Origin: Pomacea canaliculata
Lineage: Eukaryota > Mollusca > Gastropoda > Architaenioglossa > Ampullariidae
Length of the DNA: 64,000 nucleotides
Assembly: GCF_003073045.1 (NCBI RefSeq)
Contig: NC_037591.1
Location: 22,849,319-22,913,318, forward strand
Direction of reading: 5' to 3'
The position numbers were made by a program, and so were the translations under genes. Positions within the stretch are counted from its first letter, which is position 1, and the number at the start of each line of letters is the position of its first letter. Under the pieces are notes generated by a model, which saw only the letters and a program-made list of their open reading frames with translations, was not told the origin of the DNA and made no database searches. Of this stretch, positions 10,091 through 23,300 are shown in pieces.

Positions 10091-12393
10091 CATGTGATTT
10101 TCCCTATGTTGTTATTCAGTAGTTAATGACCAACAGAGGCGAGGTAAAGGCTCTCTGTAGGAGTAACGATTGTATGTTTGTTTTATTTTGTGGTTTTGTT
10201 TGTGTTTTTATATTTAGGCTCAGCTTACATTTGAGTCCGTAAAAAATAGACAAAGTAACTTGAACTTTCAAGCTTTCTTTTTGTTTTCACTGCTGTTGAT
10301 TGTTAGACAATATCACAAAAATAGGCTAAAAAGAAGTCTGCAAACTGTGCAAGCCTGTAAACCAGCATGTCTGAGAAGGTAATTGAAAGCTTCATCATAA
10401 ACCTCTCACATTTGTGAATTCTCTGTTGCTATGTAAAATATATTATTTATCTTGATAAATTACAATGAGCCTATGTATGTGTATTTTGTTTTTGTTTGTT
10501 TCCTTTTTGAAATAGCGGTATATTTAGTCTTTAATTGATAGAGAAGGTGGGTTTAGGCTTGACCGACCTAAACAGGCCTAGATGGACAGGCTTATTCATC
10601 CAGCGATCTGCCTAGTGACCTACAATCATCTGTAATAATCCGCAACAGTCTGCGAGTAGCCACAAGAATCGGCTCCACCATCTGCCCAGCGGCCTGCAAT
10701 CATCTGCCCAGCTACCGGCTCAGCCATCTGCGATCATCAACTCAGTCACCACTTCAATCACCTCAGCTATCCTCACGCGTTCATTCGGTTTGACTAGTTA
10801 ACACCACCATTCATCACAAGACACCAGTCCCCTGGTACAACAACCTGATGGTTGAGATCGTCGTGTCAGGAAGAATCCAGACAATAGTTGGTCGGCCCTT
10901 TCTGCATTTTGAAAAAGACAGAGGAGTATAGCGTGGGTGTGGTCGCGCAAAAAAGCAGCCACTTAAAACACTTCTCGTCAAAAGTTCAGCTGCTGAAGTT
11001 AATTCACCAGTAATTTTGAAAATCCTAGATTAGTAGGCATACCGGATTAATTCTAAAATTAATTTCAAAATTTCACTTTATCATTGCAGAACAAATATTT
11101 TTTGAAGACAGTGTTCACGTTACTTGACAAGCGCACAAATTCAAACGACTCTTAGTCAGTTTTTGAAGGTAACACATTATAATTTTACTTATTTACCATA
11201 TTTACTGTGTTGATAAACCATCAAATGAGTCTAAAAATATATATATGAATATAGTTTCTGAAGCTTTTCTAGCTTTTTTAAAACCGACATGCGTGCACAG
11301 CATATTTGGTTATTTTCATAATTACTTTAAAATTATTAGCTTTTATATATTAATTTTGTCCTTTAAAAATGTATAAAAATGCATTATTATATTTTATTTA
11401 GTATTCTTAATGCCATATTCATTGTCTTCACTCGTTTAATGCTAATTAGAAGCATTAAACTAGACATTATAGACAATACTCTTTTTTTTTTATGTTGTGC
11501 ATGGACGCTGGAGTGCAAGTTACTGTTGGCGAGATAAAATAAGGGGAGAGAACGATTGCGTGATTAAAAGTTCGTCCACATTTAGGGACATTACTTCCCT
11601 TTCATTCTTCTTGCGAGCTTTTGGTGAACACACAGATAGGACGTGAATGACACTCGTTTCTATGTATCTTTCTCTCAGAGAGTCTCTGTAAACAACCAAA
11701 TGTAAACAGCTCTTCGTCAAATGGTGTGTTTTAGGGTTTTTCCTATTCTCCATCTACATTAATGATCTTCCCCTCCACATAACCCAACTATGTGAGATGT
11801 TTGCAGACGACACAAAATACACGCACACCACTAACTGATTGAGCCACTTGCTTCCTAATTCCCACAGCTAAACACCCACGAGCTTCAGGCTTGGACCGAA
11901 TGCAACCACATGTCACTCAACCCCTAGAATACTGAAGCTATTCTTCTAACAACGAGACAGAAAAGACAAAACCTATCCACTTACCCGTTTCCAAGTATCC
12001 ATATCGGCACTCAAGCAACAATGGAAGTACAGTATGTACCTTAAACTCTTAGGTGTTACTGTCGACAATGACTTATCCTGATCTCAACACAACACATCTC
12101 TGCCACAAGCATTTCCAAGAAAACCTAATTGCTGTCAAGAATTAAGCATTTCCTAGATCATCACACAAGAAAACTCTTTTATAAACCCATATTGAGTCTA
12201 CCCTTGATCACCCCTCCATCCTCTGGGACTCTGCTAATGCTAAAAGAGAAAGATGTGAGAATTCTTTGTCACTGCAAGCGCTTGAATAGTACTCTATTTT
12301 TTTTTTTCTTTAAAACGATCGCTTAAGCAATCCTCCAGCAGAGTATTCTTCTAAATTAAAACAGTAGTTGCATGACAACCTCGCACTAACTCA
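9925..12393 (+). repeat. Segmental duplication, copy 2
   Basis: Partner of 1-2541. It starts inside claudin-like exon 3 (or to its left, beyond what copy 1 shows), runs through the 3' flank of the gene and the LINE fragment, and stops at about 12393, where copy 1 and copy 2 diverge completely. Apart from the exon and LINE fragment nothing coding is seen. Confidence 0.85.
11719..12275 (+). mobile_element. LINE reverse-transcriptase fragment, duplicated copy
   Basis: This is the same degenerate CR1/Jockey-like reverse-transcriptase blocks as at 1877-2425, including the ADDT region and the KHFLDHHTRKLFY block. It is present only because it lies inside the duplicated segment. Confidence 0.68.
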
Positions 12394-12404
12394 TCATGGG
12401 AACT

Positions 12405-12665
12405 TCCTAATCGCTGTTCTTAACGAGGCAAAGTACCGAAGCGTCAAATCCTTGGAGTCCCGCTTTGTTGGCACTGTCTAGACAAACAAATTTGAACGAA
12501 CCTGGTTCAGAATGTTGCCCCAGCGTCCGAAAAGTTTATCCGAAAACTTGTCATTCTCACAAACAACTTCATTTGTCAGACTTGGTCAAACGTTTGACAT
12601 TTGCCCTTTTGAGAAAGACTTTTGCATAAGTCGTTGGAGTGTTTTTTTCTATTTAAATCGACCAA
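12405..12665 (+). repeat. Diverged dispersed repeat (partner near 15945-16200)
   Basis: The stretch from gaggcaaagtaccgaagcgt onward resembles 15950-16180 (caggcaaagtgccaaagcgt), with matching blocks such as ccgaaaac and aaac-ttttgac in the same order. It is a diverged pair with unknown class. No coding capacity is seen in either copy or in the rest of 12394-13590. Confidence 0.45.
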
Positions 12666-13599
12666 TCCACGTGTCACTTTTACAATATTTTTTATCAGAA
12701 TTTTACGGTTGTATCATACAAATGATCGAGTTTGTATTCATCTCATGGCCAGTAGTGTAACCACCATGTCTTTGAGACGCAATTTTTTATTATAAACCAC
12801 GACGATCTTTCCCTTGCTTTACCAAAAAATGTTTTGCAAATTCCTCTCATGTTAATTCGTGGCTATTGTGTGTCAAGCATTTTTAAGCATGTGTCTAGTG
12901 CTGCGTCTCTGAACGCATTCTAATAATATAGACTCTTAGTCAGCAAGACGGCGGACGCCATTGTCGTCTGCTCAGTGGGCTGCGTGTCTGTTGCTGACTG
13001 CGCGCGCACACGGCAGTACTAGGTCACCGTGTATCGACCTCTTGCTGACTACCGTACTCTACACCCCATGTCTCCTGACCGCGCACAAATGCGACAACTT
13101 CGGACAGTTTGTTAATTCCATGAATGTAGAACTTATTTTAACATCGATGTTAAGCTCTCTGCAAGGAAAATATTTCACAGGATGAGTCATTAAGCCGGTT
13201 TTTCAGGTACAACTGTTTAAGTTATCACTGACGTCAGAAGTTGACCCGGTATAGAATTTTATTTTGAGAGGGTGCACCCTTCGCTGGATTCAAACACAAA
13301 GAACATTTTGAAGTTTGCCTGTTTACTTACGTGAAATCGCTATTGCTCTCCCCAAAACTTTTTTTTTTCTTGAAATGCTCGGTGAATAGATGGTTCATTA
13401 ATTACAGGGAAAACGGTATATTCGGATCGACATACCTCCGCTGTCGACAGAAAACAAACACACACCCTGCAGTGGCTGTGGTGTAGGTGTTAAGAAATCA
13501 GGGTGTGTTTGGGTGTGGGGGTCAGATTTAGACGAGTGGGGAAGACCTTGTGTAGCCTGCCAACGACAGTCGCCAACTGTGTGACATGGTCGCCATGCA

Positions 13600-13734
13600 G
13601 TGACACGGCCTGTAGCCGATCGATCGTGCACCGACACAGCACACTGCGCAGCCGGAACACGAACGTTGCTCGCCGGGACTTCCCGCTTACCTCTCGTGTT
13701 TTGCCCCTCCATCACACACCTGTCGCATGAAAAG
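13600..13734 (+). other. Putative non-coding 5' exon of the claudin-like gene at 18022
   Basis: A relatively CpG-rich stretch ends at a strong donor (catgaaaag/gtgagt, GT at 13735). No conserved reading frame ends there. The next well-supported exon on this strand is 17714-17827 and then the coding exon at 18022, so this may be the first untranslated exon of that gene. The start is not determined. Confidence 0.35.
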
Positions 13735-16700
13735 GTGAGTAATATGACAGTTAGACGATTTCATTTCTTCTTTTTACCTTTCTGAAGACGTTATGTGAAT
13801 GCCGGGTACAGCGGGCTGGGTGCTCACCTTCACACCTACATCGCAAGCTGTTCACAAATGTCCGAGTTCGAACTGTTGGTAATAAGTATTCCTTCTTGAC
13901 CTGTCTCCTTGTCTGCTTTCTGGTAGGACGGTCGCTGTATTTTAAAGTGCTAATGTACTATATTTTTTCAAGAGAACCAAATCAAGGTTACTGGGTTAAT
14001 AAATGTTGAGCAAAGTCTGGGAAAAAAGCGTGGAACTAGGTCACCTGTTTCTAGTCTGTTGAGACAGTTGACGGTTGGGTGAGATATCTGCAGGCTAGTC
14101 ATTAAATTCGCTGATACTTTAGAGAGAAGAGATATTGAGCGGGAGGAATGTAGTCGTAAATGTTGACGGTAAGACGGTTGAAGACAAAATAATCGAACAC
14201 ACACACACAGAGCGAAAGCAAGAGAAATATTTAAAGATCATTACCGAGAAGATAGTCATTGAGTCATGCAATTATTTTTAGGCTCAAAAATTAGACCTAA
14301 ATTATGTATATATTTCGGATAAATGATAATTAAAAAAATAAATAGACAATAAATAAATGAAATAAATAGATAAATAGCGTGTACAGGTGTTTGTCAGTAC
14401 GCCTTTTGTGTGTTGAGTTTTCTGCAATCCAAATCTTCAAGCTCTCCGTATCGCTGCCAGCTATAGCTATTATGCTCCATGTCGCACCTTAGGTATGAAG
14501 AAATATTCAAGCATATAAAGCCCTTCCTAGGACCTTAAAAAAAATAGAAAAACTTTCTCCAGAACGAGCGAGAGAGAAAGAGCGAGTGAAAAGAGGGGTG
14601 GGGAGAGTATAGCCTCAGCATTTGAGCCAGGAAAGGCGCTCATGTTAGTATGAAAACAAAATTTTCGACATTCGAAGTATTTAAAAAAAATTGTTTATAA
14701 ATGTTCTTTTTCGCAGCAACCGAATGCAACTCTCTCAACATATGTATGCTGTACACATAGATGTACATTACGAAACCATTTCGTATCTCAGCAACTGCTC
14801 TTCCTGAATCCAGTTTCTATTCAGCCCAGAACACCTAAGATATCAGGTGTCAGCCAATGATTTAAGACTCAGGTAATAATGTCGCACAATGAAGCTAGTG
14901 CACAATTGTCAACAGACAAGTTTGTCTAAAGAAAAGAGTAAAGCCATAATTCTCTAATACCCACTAATCATGAGCCCGCCGCACCACTCCCAGGTACCTC
15001 TGCCACCACATACAGACACACAGGTGTGCACAGAGGCGTGGAAGTAGGGCGTGGTGCGGTTATGAACGTTGACGAAACCTGTACCTGCAATGGCGATTTA
15101 TAGTCGTTGGGTACATCAACTGTACAAAGTGTTTTTATTAGCGTATGAGTTAAGATGAGAGCAGTGTAAGAACTTGTTGATACAAGTACCAAAAGTTACA
15201 GGCTATCCCCACTCCTGTACCTTTCTGTAGCATAGAGGAAAAGTCATGCGTATGTTCTCACAAAACCATTTCCAGGCAGGTAGAGAGAGAATTTATATGT
15301 TGCCGCTCTCATAAACCTTATTGCAGAAAGATTAATAATTGTGTTAACCATGTTTCATAAACTCTGTTTTTACAAACTGTTGAGTTAGACATCATTATCA
15401 TAATCATTATTCCAAACAGGCAGAAATAAAGACACTATTATTACAAAATTTCAAAAGGTGTAAATAATATTTTTTAACAAGCCTAATCATTTCGTTTCGG
15501 TTTTAGTGTTCACGTTACATCAGTAAAGGAATAGGGCTAAGAGACTTAGTTTTAATCGAAAATAAACTTTAGTTTGTAGAGAATCTAGAACATCGTATAC
15601 TATAAAGAAAATGCTGATTTTCTATAATATTTTATGAGCTCCAGGGCAAATCAGTACCAAAGACTAAGACTGTTGAATTACAACCGTCCAATAAGCACAC
15701 CATCAATACTGAACTTCGTCAGAAAGTCCACAGATCGGCACAGAGCTGTTTCTAAAGCTAACACATGTGTTCTTGCGCGTGAAGCTTATCAGGTGAGCCA
15801 CGACTTGCACTGAAACAGAAAGGTTTAAAAAAAAGCGACAGGTAGTATGTTCATACCTGTCGGCCACGTGATCACTTAGATCAAGTTTGTCGCTCGTGAC
15901 AGGTGAGTTCTCGGCTGTTTACATAATGTTACCTAAGGTCATTCTTCAACAGGCAAAGTGCCAAAGCGTCCAGCTGCTAACTGCCTTAAAGTCCCATTAA
16001 TCCGGCAAATAGATTGGCAATGCATTGGCAAACAAGTTTGAAATTACCTCAGCGTGTTAAACAAAGTTCCAATGTCCCAAACGTTCACCCGAAAACCGTT
16101 GGTTTCCTGTGACTTTGACAGAGAACTTTGCCAAACCTGGTTAAACTTTTGACGACAGTTGGCCGAGTCAGAAAGAACTTTACCGCGGGTGTTATTCTGC
16201 CGATGAGTTCGCTGTTAGAATGACCGCAGGTGTTATTCTGTCCTACCAATCCACCGTTTGACTGATTCGATGGCCGTTTTCTATTTATTTTTCTTCTATT
16301 GATATAAAGAGTTTACGGGACAGGAAGACGTTGAGGTCTGTGCAATGTCAGTTAAATATAGACAACGGAAAGCATCATCAATTATGAAAAACAAATTTGT
16401 GAATTCGCAATAAAAGACACATCAAAATAGTATGATGTAATAGGTGTTTATTTGAACTTGATCATACATATGATATGAAGGCGGACAGAATAACACCTTA
16501 ACTGCGTTATTATGAACAGATTTTGTGCTTGATATGCATCATTGTTTAGTACTCAAAGGTGTTTGTGCTGCTCTGATTCTTGGTCACCTAGGACAGAGGG
16601 TCAACCTGACACACGAACGCAGTTAACAGTTGTTGCAACATCTACAACATGGAAAAAGTATCATGCATAGACAAACAAAGGTGATGAAGCTCATCTTAAA

Positions 16701-17713
16701 GTGATATGTGTAATAATGAGCACAGATGTGCTAACAGACATCGCTTCATATTTTACAAGCATTTTAACTGACAGCGAAAACTACCTCGACTGTGCACTTG
16801 ACCTCTGAACTTCTATAACTCATTTCTTGTGGTGGTGAGTGGGCGTCTAAACTGTTATGCTCGCGCCTGTACCCGTGTCAGAAATATCTGTCAAATCTAT
16901 GCGGGTGGGTCGGCAGACAGACGCTGTCACACCAGGGTAGATCCGACAATGTAGCAGACAAACATCTGGCTAGTTTGGCTCGTTGCTCATTAAGAAATAT
17001 ATTGGTGTGTTTATCTTGTCAAAGTCGATTTTAGAGTAAAAAGACTGACACGCTTTCTGAGGTAAGTCATGCATGGAAAGTATGCTTCTTACACAGCATA
17101 GATCATTGAATGTTCAACTGACATCAAAGATGTTGCCCAGCCTGGTGTCACTGCCGCAAGGAGCTCTGATATAAAAAGCTGTGAAGTTTCTATAGACGAT
17201 TTCCTTTTTAAAAGCTGTGTCTGATATCTGTAAGCATCTGTCCACGCATGATTGCATTTGATGTTTCTTATCTGAAGTAGGTAAGTAATGTCCGTAGCTG
17301 TGTCGCTGGTTTGAGAGCCTGTGTAGTGCTGCGCGCAAGCAAAGAGGGCATAAAGCTGCTTTGTGATGCACCGATTTGCAGTCCACATCCGCCCCGTGAA
17401 GCACGAACACAGTCCTGGGTCGGTGCACCTGTTCGTGATGAATAAACTTTTGCAACTTGCTTGCCGAAGCGTGACGGGCAGCAGTTGGCTGAACCCTAAG
17501 GGTGTGTCCTGGTGACGCACTCTCCTAACACGTGACATCGCTCTCAAACGGGATTCCTCCGGCTGTATCAACAGTTTGTGTTTTGAAACCACGAATGACT
17601 GTGTGTTGCCCGTGATGCGTGCATACGTGCTTCTCGACAGCTCAGTAACCTGGTTTTTCTCTCTTTTTTTTTTTTTTTTTCATTTCTCATTTCGATGACT
17701 GACTTTGTTTCAG
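13735..17713. other. Probable long 5' intron with no gene confirmed
   Basis: Contains a purine-rich patch (14565-14610), the diverged repeat at 15945-16200 and AT-rich sequence. The only long open frames are two overlapping minus-strand ORFs (listed separately at 17089-17592). No splice-supported coding exon was found. Confidence 0.4.
17089..17592 (-). CDS. Unrecognised minus-strand ORF, doubtful
   Basis: A 167-codon open frame (start 17592, stop at 17089) overlaps a second 113-codon frame (17455-17114). I recognise no domain in the first. The second contains LHGADVDCKS, which looks like the loop of an ankyrin repeat, but no TPLH motif or repeat period follows. Neither frame has a clear splice or promoter context, and both may be chance openings in a GC-richer block. 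It lies within the putative 5' intron of the + strand claudin-like gene. Confidence 0.15.
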   Translation of the reverse strand: MVSKHKLLIQPEESRLRAMSRVRRVRHQDTPLGFSQLLPVTLRQASCKSLFITNRCTDPGLCSCFTGRMWTANRCITKQLYALFACAQHYTGSQTSDTATDITYLLQIRNIKCNHAWTDAYRYQTQLLKRKSSIETSQLFISELLAAVTPGWATSLMSVEHSMIYAV

Positions 17714-17827
17714 ACTTGGAGGAGTGGAATGGAAACGGAACTTGGAACTGACCCACGCCTGACTGAACCACTCCACACCGTTAATGTTTCGCTTCTCGTC
17801 ATCGAAGCGGATATGCACCATCCGCAG
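17714..17827 (+). other. Putative internal 5' UTR exon of the claudin-like gene at 18022
   Basis: A 114-base segment is preceded by a long poly-T tract and acceptor tttgtttcag (to 17713) and closed by donor ccgcag/gtaaaa. It holds an upstream ATG whose frame is open to the exon end. If joined to the next likely acceptor (17949) that frame meets TGA immediately. It is therefore read as untranslated or as a short upstream ORF. Confidence 0.45.
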
Positions 17828-18021
17828 GTAAAAGGAACTACATCACACGACTGGAAAGTATACCTGCCTCGGTAACAACAAACAACAAATTTTCATTGGC
17901 CACAAACAATGACAGGATGTCTGCCAAATCTTGTGTACTCAGCTCTCAGTGATCTAGACATGGTGACACACTTCACGATCAGATCATAAAAGCAGAAAAC
18001 TAAGAAGCTAAGCGGAAGACA

Positions 18022-20358
18022 ATGCCTGTTCCTCTAGTCTTCGCCCACAGACACATCGCCTACAAGATTGCCTGCGGAGTGCTCGCCCTTGCTGCACTCC
18101 TCGCCATCTTCGGTGTCATATCCCCGGGGTGGTACTACATCGTAAACTCAGACACAGGTGCCAGTAAATATTCCCATCTCTGGATAAGTTGCCAAGATGG
18201 TCTCTCAAACTGTCATGGCGTCTCTTCGCCTGAAGGTGAGCATTTTAAGCATATTCGTTTCTCTTATAGTGTTACTAAAACATTAAAGCTTTGATATCCA
18301 CTTCCAAGATATGTCACATTTTAACATAACACATAAAGCATTTAGAAATTGATACTTTATATTTGGATGGTAAACAAAAGAAAAGTCGTTATTTGCTTCA
18401 TATTTTGGTTAGTTTATCAATTCACTGAAATCTCAACAAACACTTGTCATTGTTTAACTGCGAGTAAGAAGCTTTTTGTGTATTAATCAACTGTTTGTAC
18501 TGCGTATCATGAGAGAAAAGAGTGTGAAAGAAGTTCGCTCATCTGATTTATGTATAGTTGGTGACACACTAAACATAATTCGCTCAATGTTCTGATGTGT
18601 ACTTGGGGACTTATACCCTGTTATCATGCTTGCAGGCTTTGAGGTGGCAGCTCAGGTCTTTTCCTGCATTGGACTACTGGTCCTCATCGCTGCGTGTTTC
18701 CTAGCGGTCTTCCTCAACTTCATGACACAGAATTCTGCACACAACCGCTGGCTGGAAATCACAGTATTTGTAGGAGGCAAGAAACGATGCCATGTTCTTC
18801 CATTAAAACAAATATGTTAGCCACAGTCTTGTCCTTTCTATGAGGAACTAGAACTAGGAACTAGAATGGGATTTAAAAAGGGAGCAGGGGTTTGGCTTTA
18901 GGATTTCGCCTTTTTTTCTGTGATAACGACTAAAGATAAATAAATGACCTTCCTCTCGAAAAAAGCTAAGTTATTTATGGTCTTGTTAGCTTTTTATCTA
19001 TTCAAAATGCCTTTCGGTGCTTCAGAGACTGATTCTTCATAATCGTTTATGGCATGTTAATCACACACCTACGATTTTTCACTACTCTAGAAAAGGTTTT
19101 AGTGTTATAAAGATTATCGAGGCTTTCACACCTCCATCATTTTTAAGCCTGCAACTAAAGAATAACTTATAATAAAGATATAACATTTGTTTATCACAGG
19201 CGGTCTTCTGTTCCTGGGAGCTTTAACGTTTGCTGCAGGAGGCACAAAGGAAGTTAACGCGACACATGAAATCTTTGACATCCGCTTTGGTTATGCGTTA
19301 GCGATGACCTTCACGGCCGCCATTTTGGTTCTTCTTGCCGGCTTCGTCGTCTTCGTCTTCAATCGCCCCATCGAGGTTGCCAGTGAGATGACGTCACTGT
19401 CGGCCGTGCAGCGGCGTGGCCGCGTGGAGGGCACGCGCAACGTGGATGACGACGACAGCACTGGGGGGTTCGAGAGAAACGGACAGGTGCCGAACCGTTC
19501 ACTAGCGACCCCTGTAGAGCGGAATTACAACCCTCCTCCGTACGTTCCACCCCAGAGTAGCGCGCCTGACGAGTTCGAAGTCCTGCAGCCCCAACATGGC
19601 GGCTATTACAACTATGGACTGACCGTTTATGATGACGAAGAGGTCGAGGGACCTTCGAGGGAGCGGGACTTGGGAGAGCCTACGCCGGCCCTGAATCACG
19701 CCCCTGTACGCTACGTCAGAAACGGGGATCCTGCAGGGAGGTGCACTTCGGCAGACCCCCGGATCGCATTGAAGATTCGTGGCAAGCCGCCAGGCCCCAG
19801 CCTACCACGCAAGCAACGAACCGAGACCCTCGTGGATCTTCTCAGCAGTCGCCGCCTTACTACGAAAATTTTCGCCTCGGAGCTCTACCCAGCAGAGGGC
19901 GCATCGAGTCGGCTCCGTCTGCCGCGGAATGGCCGATGTCACGCGACCTGAGGTCATCAGGGGACAGTCCCCCTGCACGGCGAGAACTACCTCGCTCTGC
20001 CTCCGTGGGTGACGACCGACTGACAGCAGATGACATGACATCACATGACTACGCAAGGACTCCGCGGTATGGCATGACACCGCTCTACGCCAACATGCCG
20101 ACTGCCGAGAGAAGCGAAGAGAGAGGCGGGTTTGTCCGGGGGCATAACTCTTCTAGTGCAGAGGAGCTGAGGAGCCACGGGGCTGGTGTGGCACTGACAG
20201 GAGACCGTTATCGACCCGCAGATTATCGTTCAAATCCCCCGCAGCACCAGCACCAGCACCACCACCACCACCACCACCAACAACAGTTTGATAGATCAGA
20301 ACAGCATGACTCCGTGAGAGGGGTACCACCGCCACCCTATACAGCCACAGAGGTGTAG
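18022..20358 (+). CDS. Claudin/PMP22-like protein with long PPxY/PDZ-ligand cytoplasmic tail (copy C)
   Basis: Three coding exons: 18022-18235, 18636-18776 and 19200 onward, with phase-1 introns at the same places as in the gene at 8276. Exon 2 is 141 bases in both genes. The loop signature is W37, H52-L53-W54, C57 and C64 (H replaces G of GLW). Four hydrophobic helices are followed by a long cytoplasmic tail. The frame opened by exon 3 runs to 19951 and includes NPPPYVPP. The adjoining frame is open from 19636 to 20358 and holds SPPYYENF, a His/Gln run and the C-terminus PPPPYTATEV. ATEV fits a class I PDZ ligand and PPxY fits WW-domain binding. A base missing in the GGG run near 19737 would join the two into one tail; this is inferred. 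The second intron uses a GC donor (gtaggag/gcaaga). Such tails suggest anchoring to a junctional scaffold. Confidence 0.8.
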
Positions 20359-23300
20359 GTTTTACATGTGAACGATGTTCGTTTGATTTGTGGGGTGGCC
20401 AGTACGGACAGAGATGGCGTGTCCATGTGTGTGCTTGTGGAGGGAAAGGTGGAAACGAACCCCAATAATCACTAAATGTATTTCCGCGGTTGAAATGATG
20501 GATACTTTCGTGCGGAGAAGTGAACTCAATCAGTTATTTTATCATGAACAACCGCTGGTCTGGACTAGACACTGTCATAGGATCGACATAAAGCAAAATT
20601 CAGACCTGTGCTAAGAAGTGGACACACTTCCCCAGCACCTCTGCAGTCCTTCTGAGACATGTGAGACAAACATCTGACCCATCAACACTCCGGCCCTTAC
20701 AGCACAGAAGCCTTAAACACTTTCTCTACTTGTCCAATCGTTTGAGGAAAACAAACAGAAGAAATCCTTTTGAAATTGTCTTACCTATCTTATCACTGTA
20801 GTTTCTTTTAACTCAACTATCGAGACAATCTAGCGAAATCATCGTTACCAAGGTAAGAGAGGAAAGAAAGAATGACAAAAATATTGTGTACAGCATGCAT
20901 GTTGATTTAATGTTTGATCTGTGATAACCGTTTTAACTGCAAATAAGTTTACCTACAGAAAGTAGATGTATCCAATGTCAGAGATATACCCAGTCCCAGG
21001 CACACGTGATAATGATTGAGACTAACTTGCGATAGCGCAGCAAGTAAAACAATCTTCTGACCTACAGAGGTCCGATGCACGTGCAACATGACAGAGACGA
21101 TAAACCGAGTAAACCTTACACTTCGCACTTAAAGTGTGGCTGTTCACAACATCCACAGAATTGTGAAGCAGATCTCTCTCTCAGGCTTGTGAGATCGGTT
21201 TCTGGAATGTAGGAATCGTACCCGTCAACCTCCAAACGAAATGGATTTTCATGTTGTGTTACTGATGTGAATTACACAAACAACTTTCCTACCTTCAGCG
21301 GTTGTGTGCGGGCAAAGGAGTGTGGGTAGGAGGGAGAATTCACGCCAGTAGTTGTCTAAAACTAAATTTTGTTACAGTCTGCTCACAGAAACTGCTGCCT
21401 CAAGAGATATATGTCTCCAAAGAAATGACTTATGAGTTTGCTGTTCATCAAATACATAAAACAGATATCGTACTTGACACACACACAACCCCCGTCTGCA
21501 TGTAAGTCTGTACGTGCATGTGTATGTTCTTCGTTGCAAGTGGTTTATCTGTGGAAAACAACAGCGAGCTTGTTTTTTCGATTTTTTTAATCGTTTAAAA
21601 CTTAACCATGACAGTTTCAAAAATTTCAGTTTTTAATAAAGAAACTAAAAAGAGAGGATGTTGGTCACTGATAATCTGGATGATGCACCTGATACCTGAT
21701 GTATATGTATATAGCTATATACCTGTGTGGCTACGTCGTTCCCGACAGGCCGAGCTGCATGTACTCACTGAGAATGTGCAGAGGTATGTGGGTTCAGCCT
21801 TTCTTTACATAGTTTAAAAGATTCTAGCAAAGGTTGTGTCATTTAAAAAAATTATCCGACTCTGGTCAGCTCGTGGTGAGATAGCAATGATCAATGGACG
21901 AGGACAGCAAAAAGACCCCCAAACGCCACGTGGTCAGTTTATTTATTGAGACCGCTGATAGGTAACACTCGTTAACAAATGTTTACAAAAGTCATGTATC
22001 AAGATCGTGTACAGGGTGAAACACAGACAATGAACATCAAACATCTTCACAACGAGGTCATAGTGGTGTTCAGCACACCAAGACATTACAGACTAGGACC
22101 TTCTGAAGTAGTAATGGCAGTGTTGACCAGTGTAGCTAAGTATAGGAGTGAAAACAAAGTGTCATTAGGTTGACTGAACTCTCTACACGCTTACTGTTCT
22201 TGAAATACACAAATAAAGTAATGTGTAAAGCAACACAAGTGTAACAGTATACAGCAAGATAACATGTTTACTTTACAAGTATGTAACGCGATATGTAATG
22301 TAAAATAGAAAAATACAAATTACAAAACATTCTGAAAAATATATAAAATACATAACAAAATATGGTAATAATTAAATTTTCTACAAATTAAAAACAATTA
22401 AGCTTTCATAGAAGACTTTTCTTTGCTTTCATGATTATTTCTATTAACTCCTTTCTGATGTAGAGGGCCGGTAGTCCGGCGCTTGTTAGGTTTTGGCGAA
22501 GGTGCTGACGAACAACGGGGCGGAAGTGAGGGGGAAACAATGGACGGGCGGCGTGGGAGCAAACAATAGGTGGGTGACGAGTGATCGCCGATCGGGAGGA
22601 AAACGGACGACAGGCCGACTTGATTGATGGACACGGTCACGACCCCGGGGTCGGGGGCAAAGTTAGTGGTATATCGCAGTCACAACTTCACAGGTGTGGG
22701 TGTTGATGGAAAGACCGGTACACTCAGCCATGGAAACAACAGTTGTTTTCTCTGCCATCGGTGCTGAATGGTCGCGGCAGTCAGAGGTTGATGTGGCCGA
22801 CCGTGGGAAAGAGAAACGGTAGGTGTCATAGGTTCCCGAGTATAGCGCGGGGGGATGTAGTCACTTTAAAGGGATTCTAAAGGCAAACTAAAACTGCTTA
22901 GAATCGCGTAAAGAGTAGGATAAATTTGAATCTCGTCTATTTATATGTGTTCATGTGGAAAACGTTGAAGGTTTTTAGTAAATGTTGTGTTTAATAACAT
23001 AAATGACCCGGGACTCTTTTTTTGCTTCCACGAAGTCTCGTTCTCCGTCACGTGACCCTATGACGTGTGGTTTCCATAGTGAGAACCATGCCTCGAGAAT
23101 GTGCTGCTGATGATGATGATGTCGATTTGTAATGCGCAGGTGGATTCCAGTCAGAAGAATGCTCATTGAGCAGAAAAAAACCCCAAAAGAAGAACAAAAA
23201 ATAAAGTGAGCAAATATAAAAAACACCAGGAAAGTAAAAAATATAGACAGAAGTGTTTCTTGGTTGTTTAAGACTGCTTTGAAAGAAACAGATGGGTCTG

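Noticed and set aside
17728-17827. Possible N-terminal coding extension (METELGTDPR) of the claudin-like gene C
   Set aside because: Joining to the next likely acceptor gives an immediate stop, and the ATG at 18022 already starts the first helix as in the paralog.
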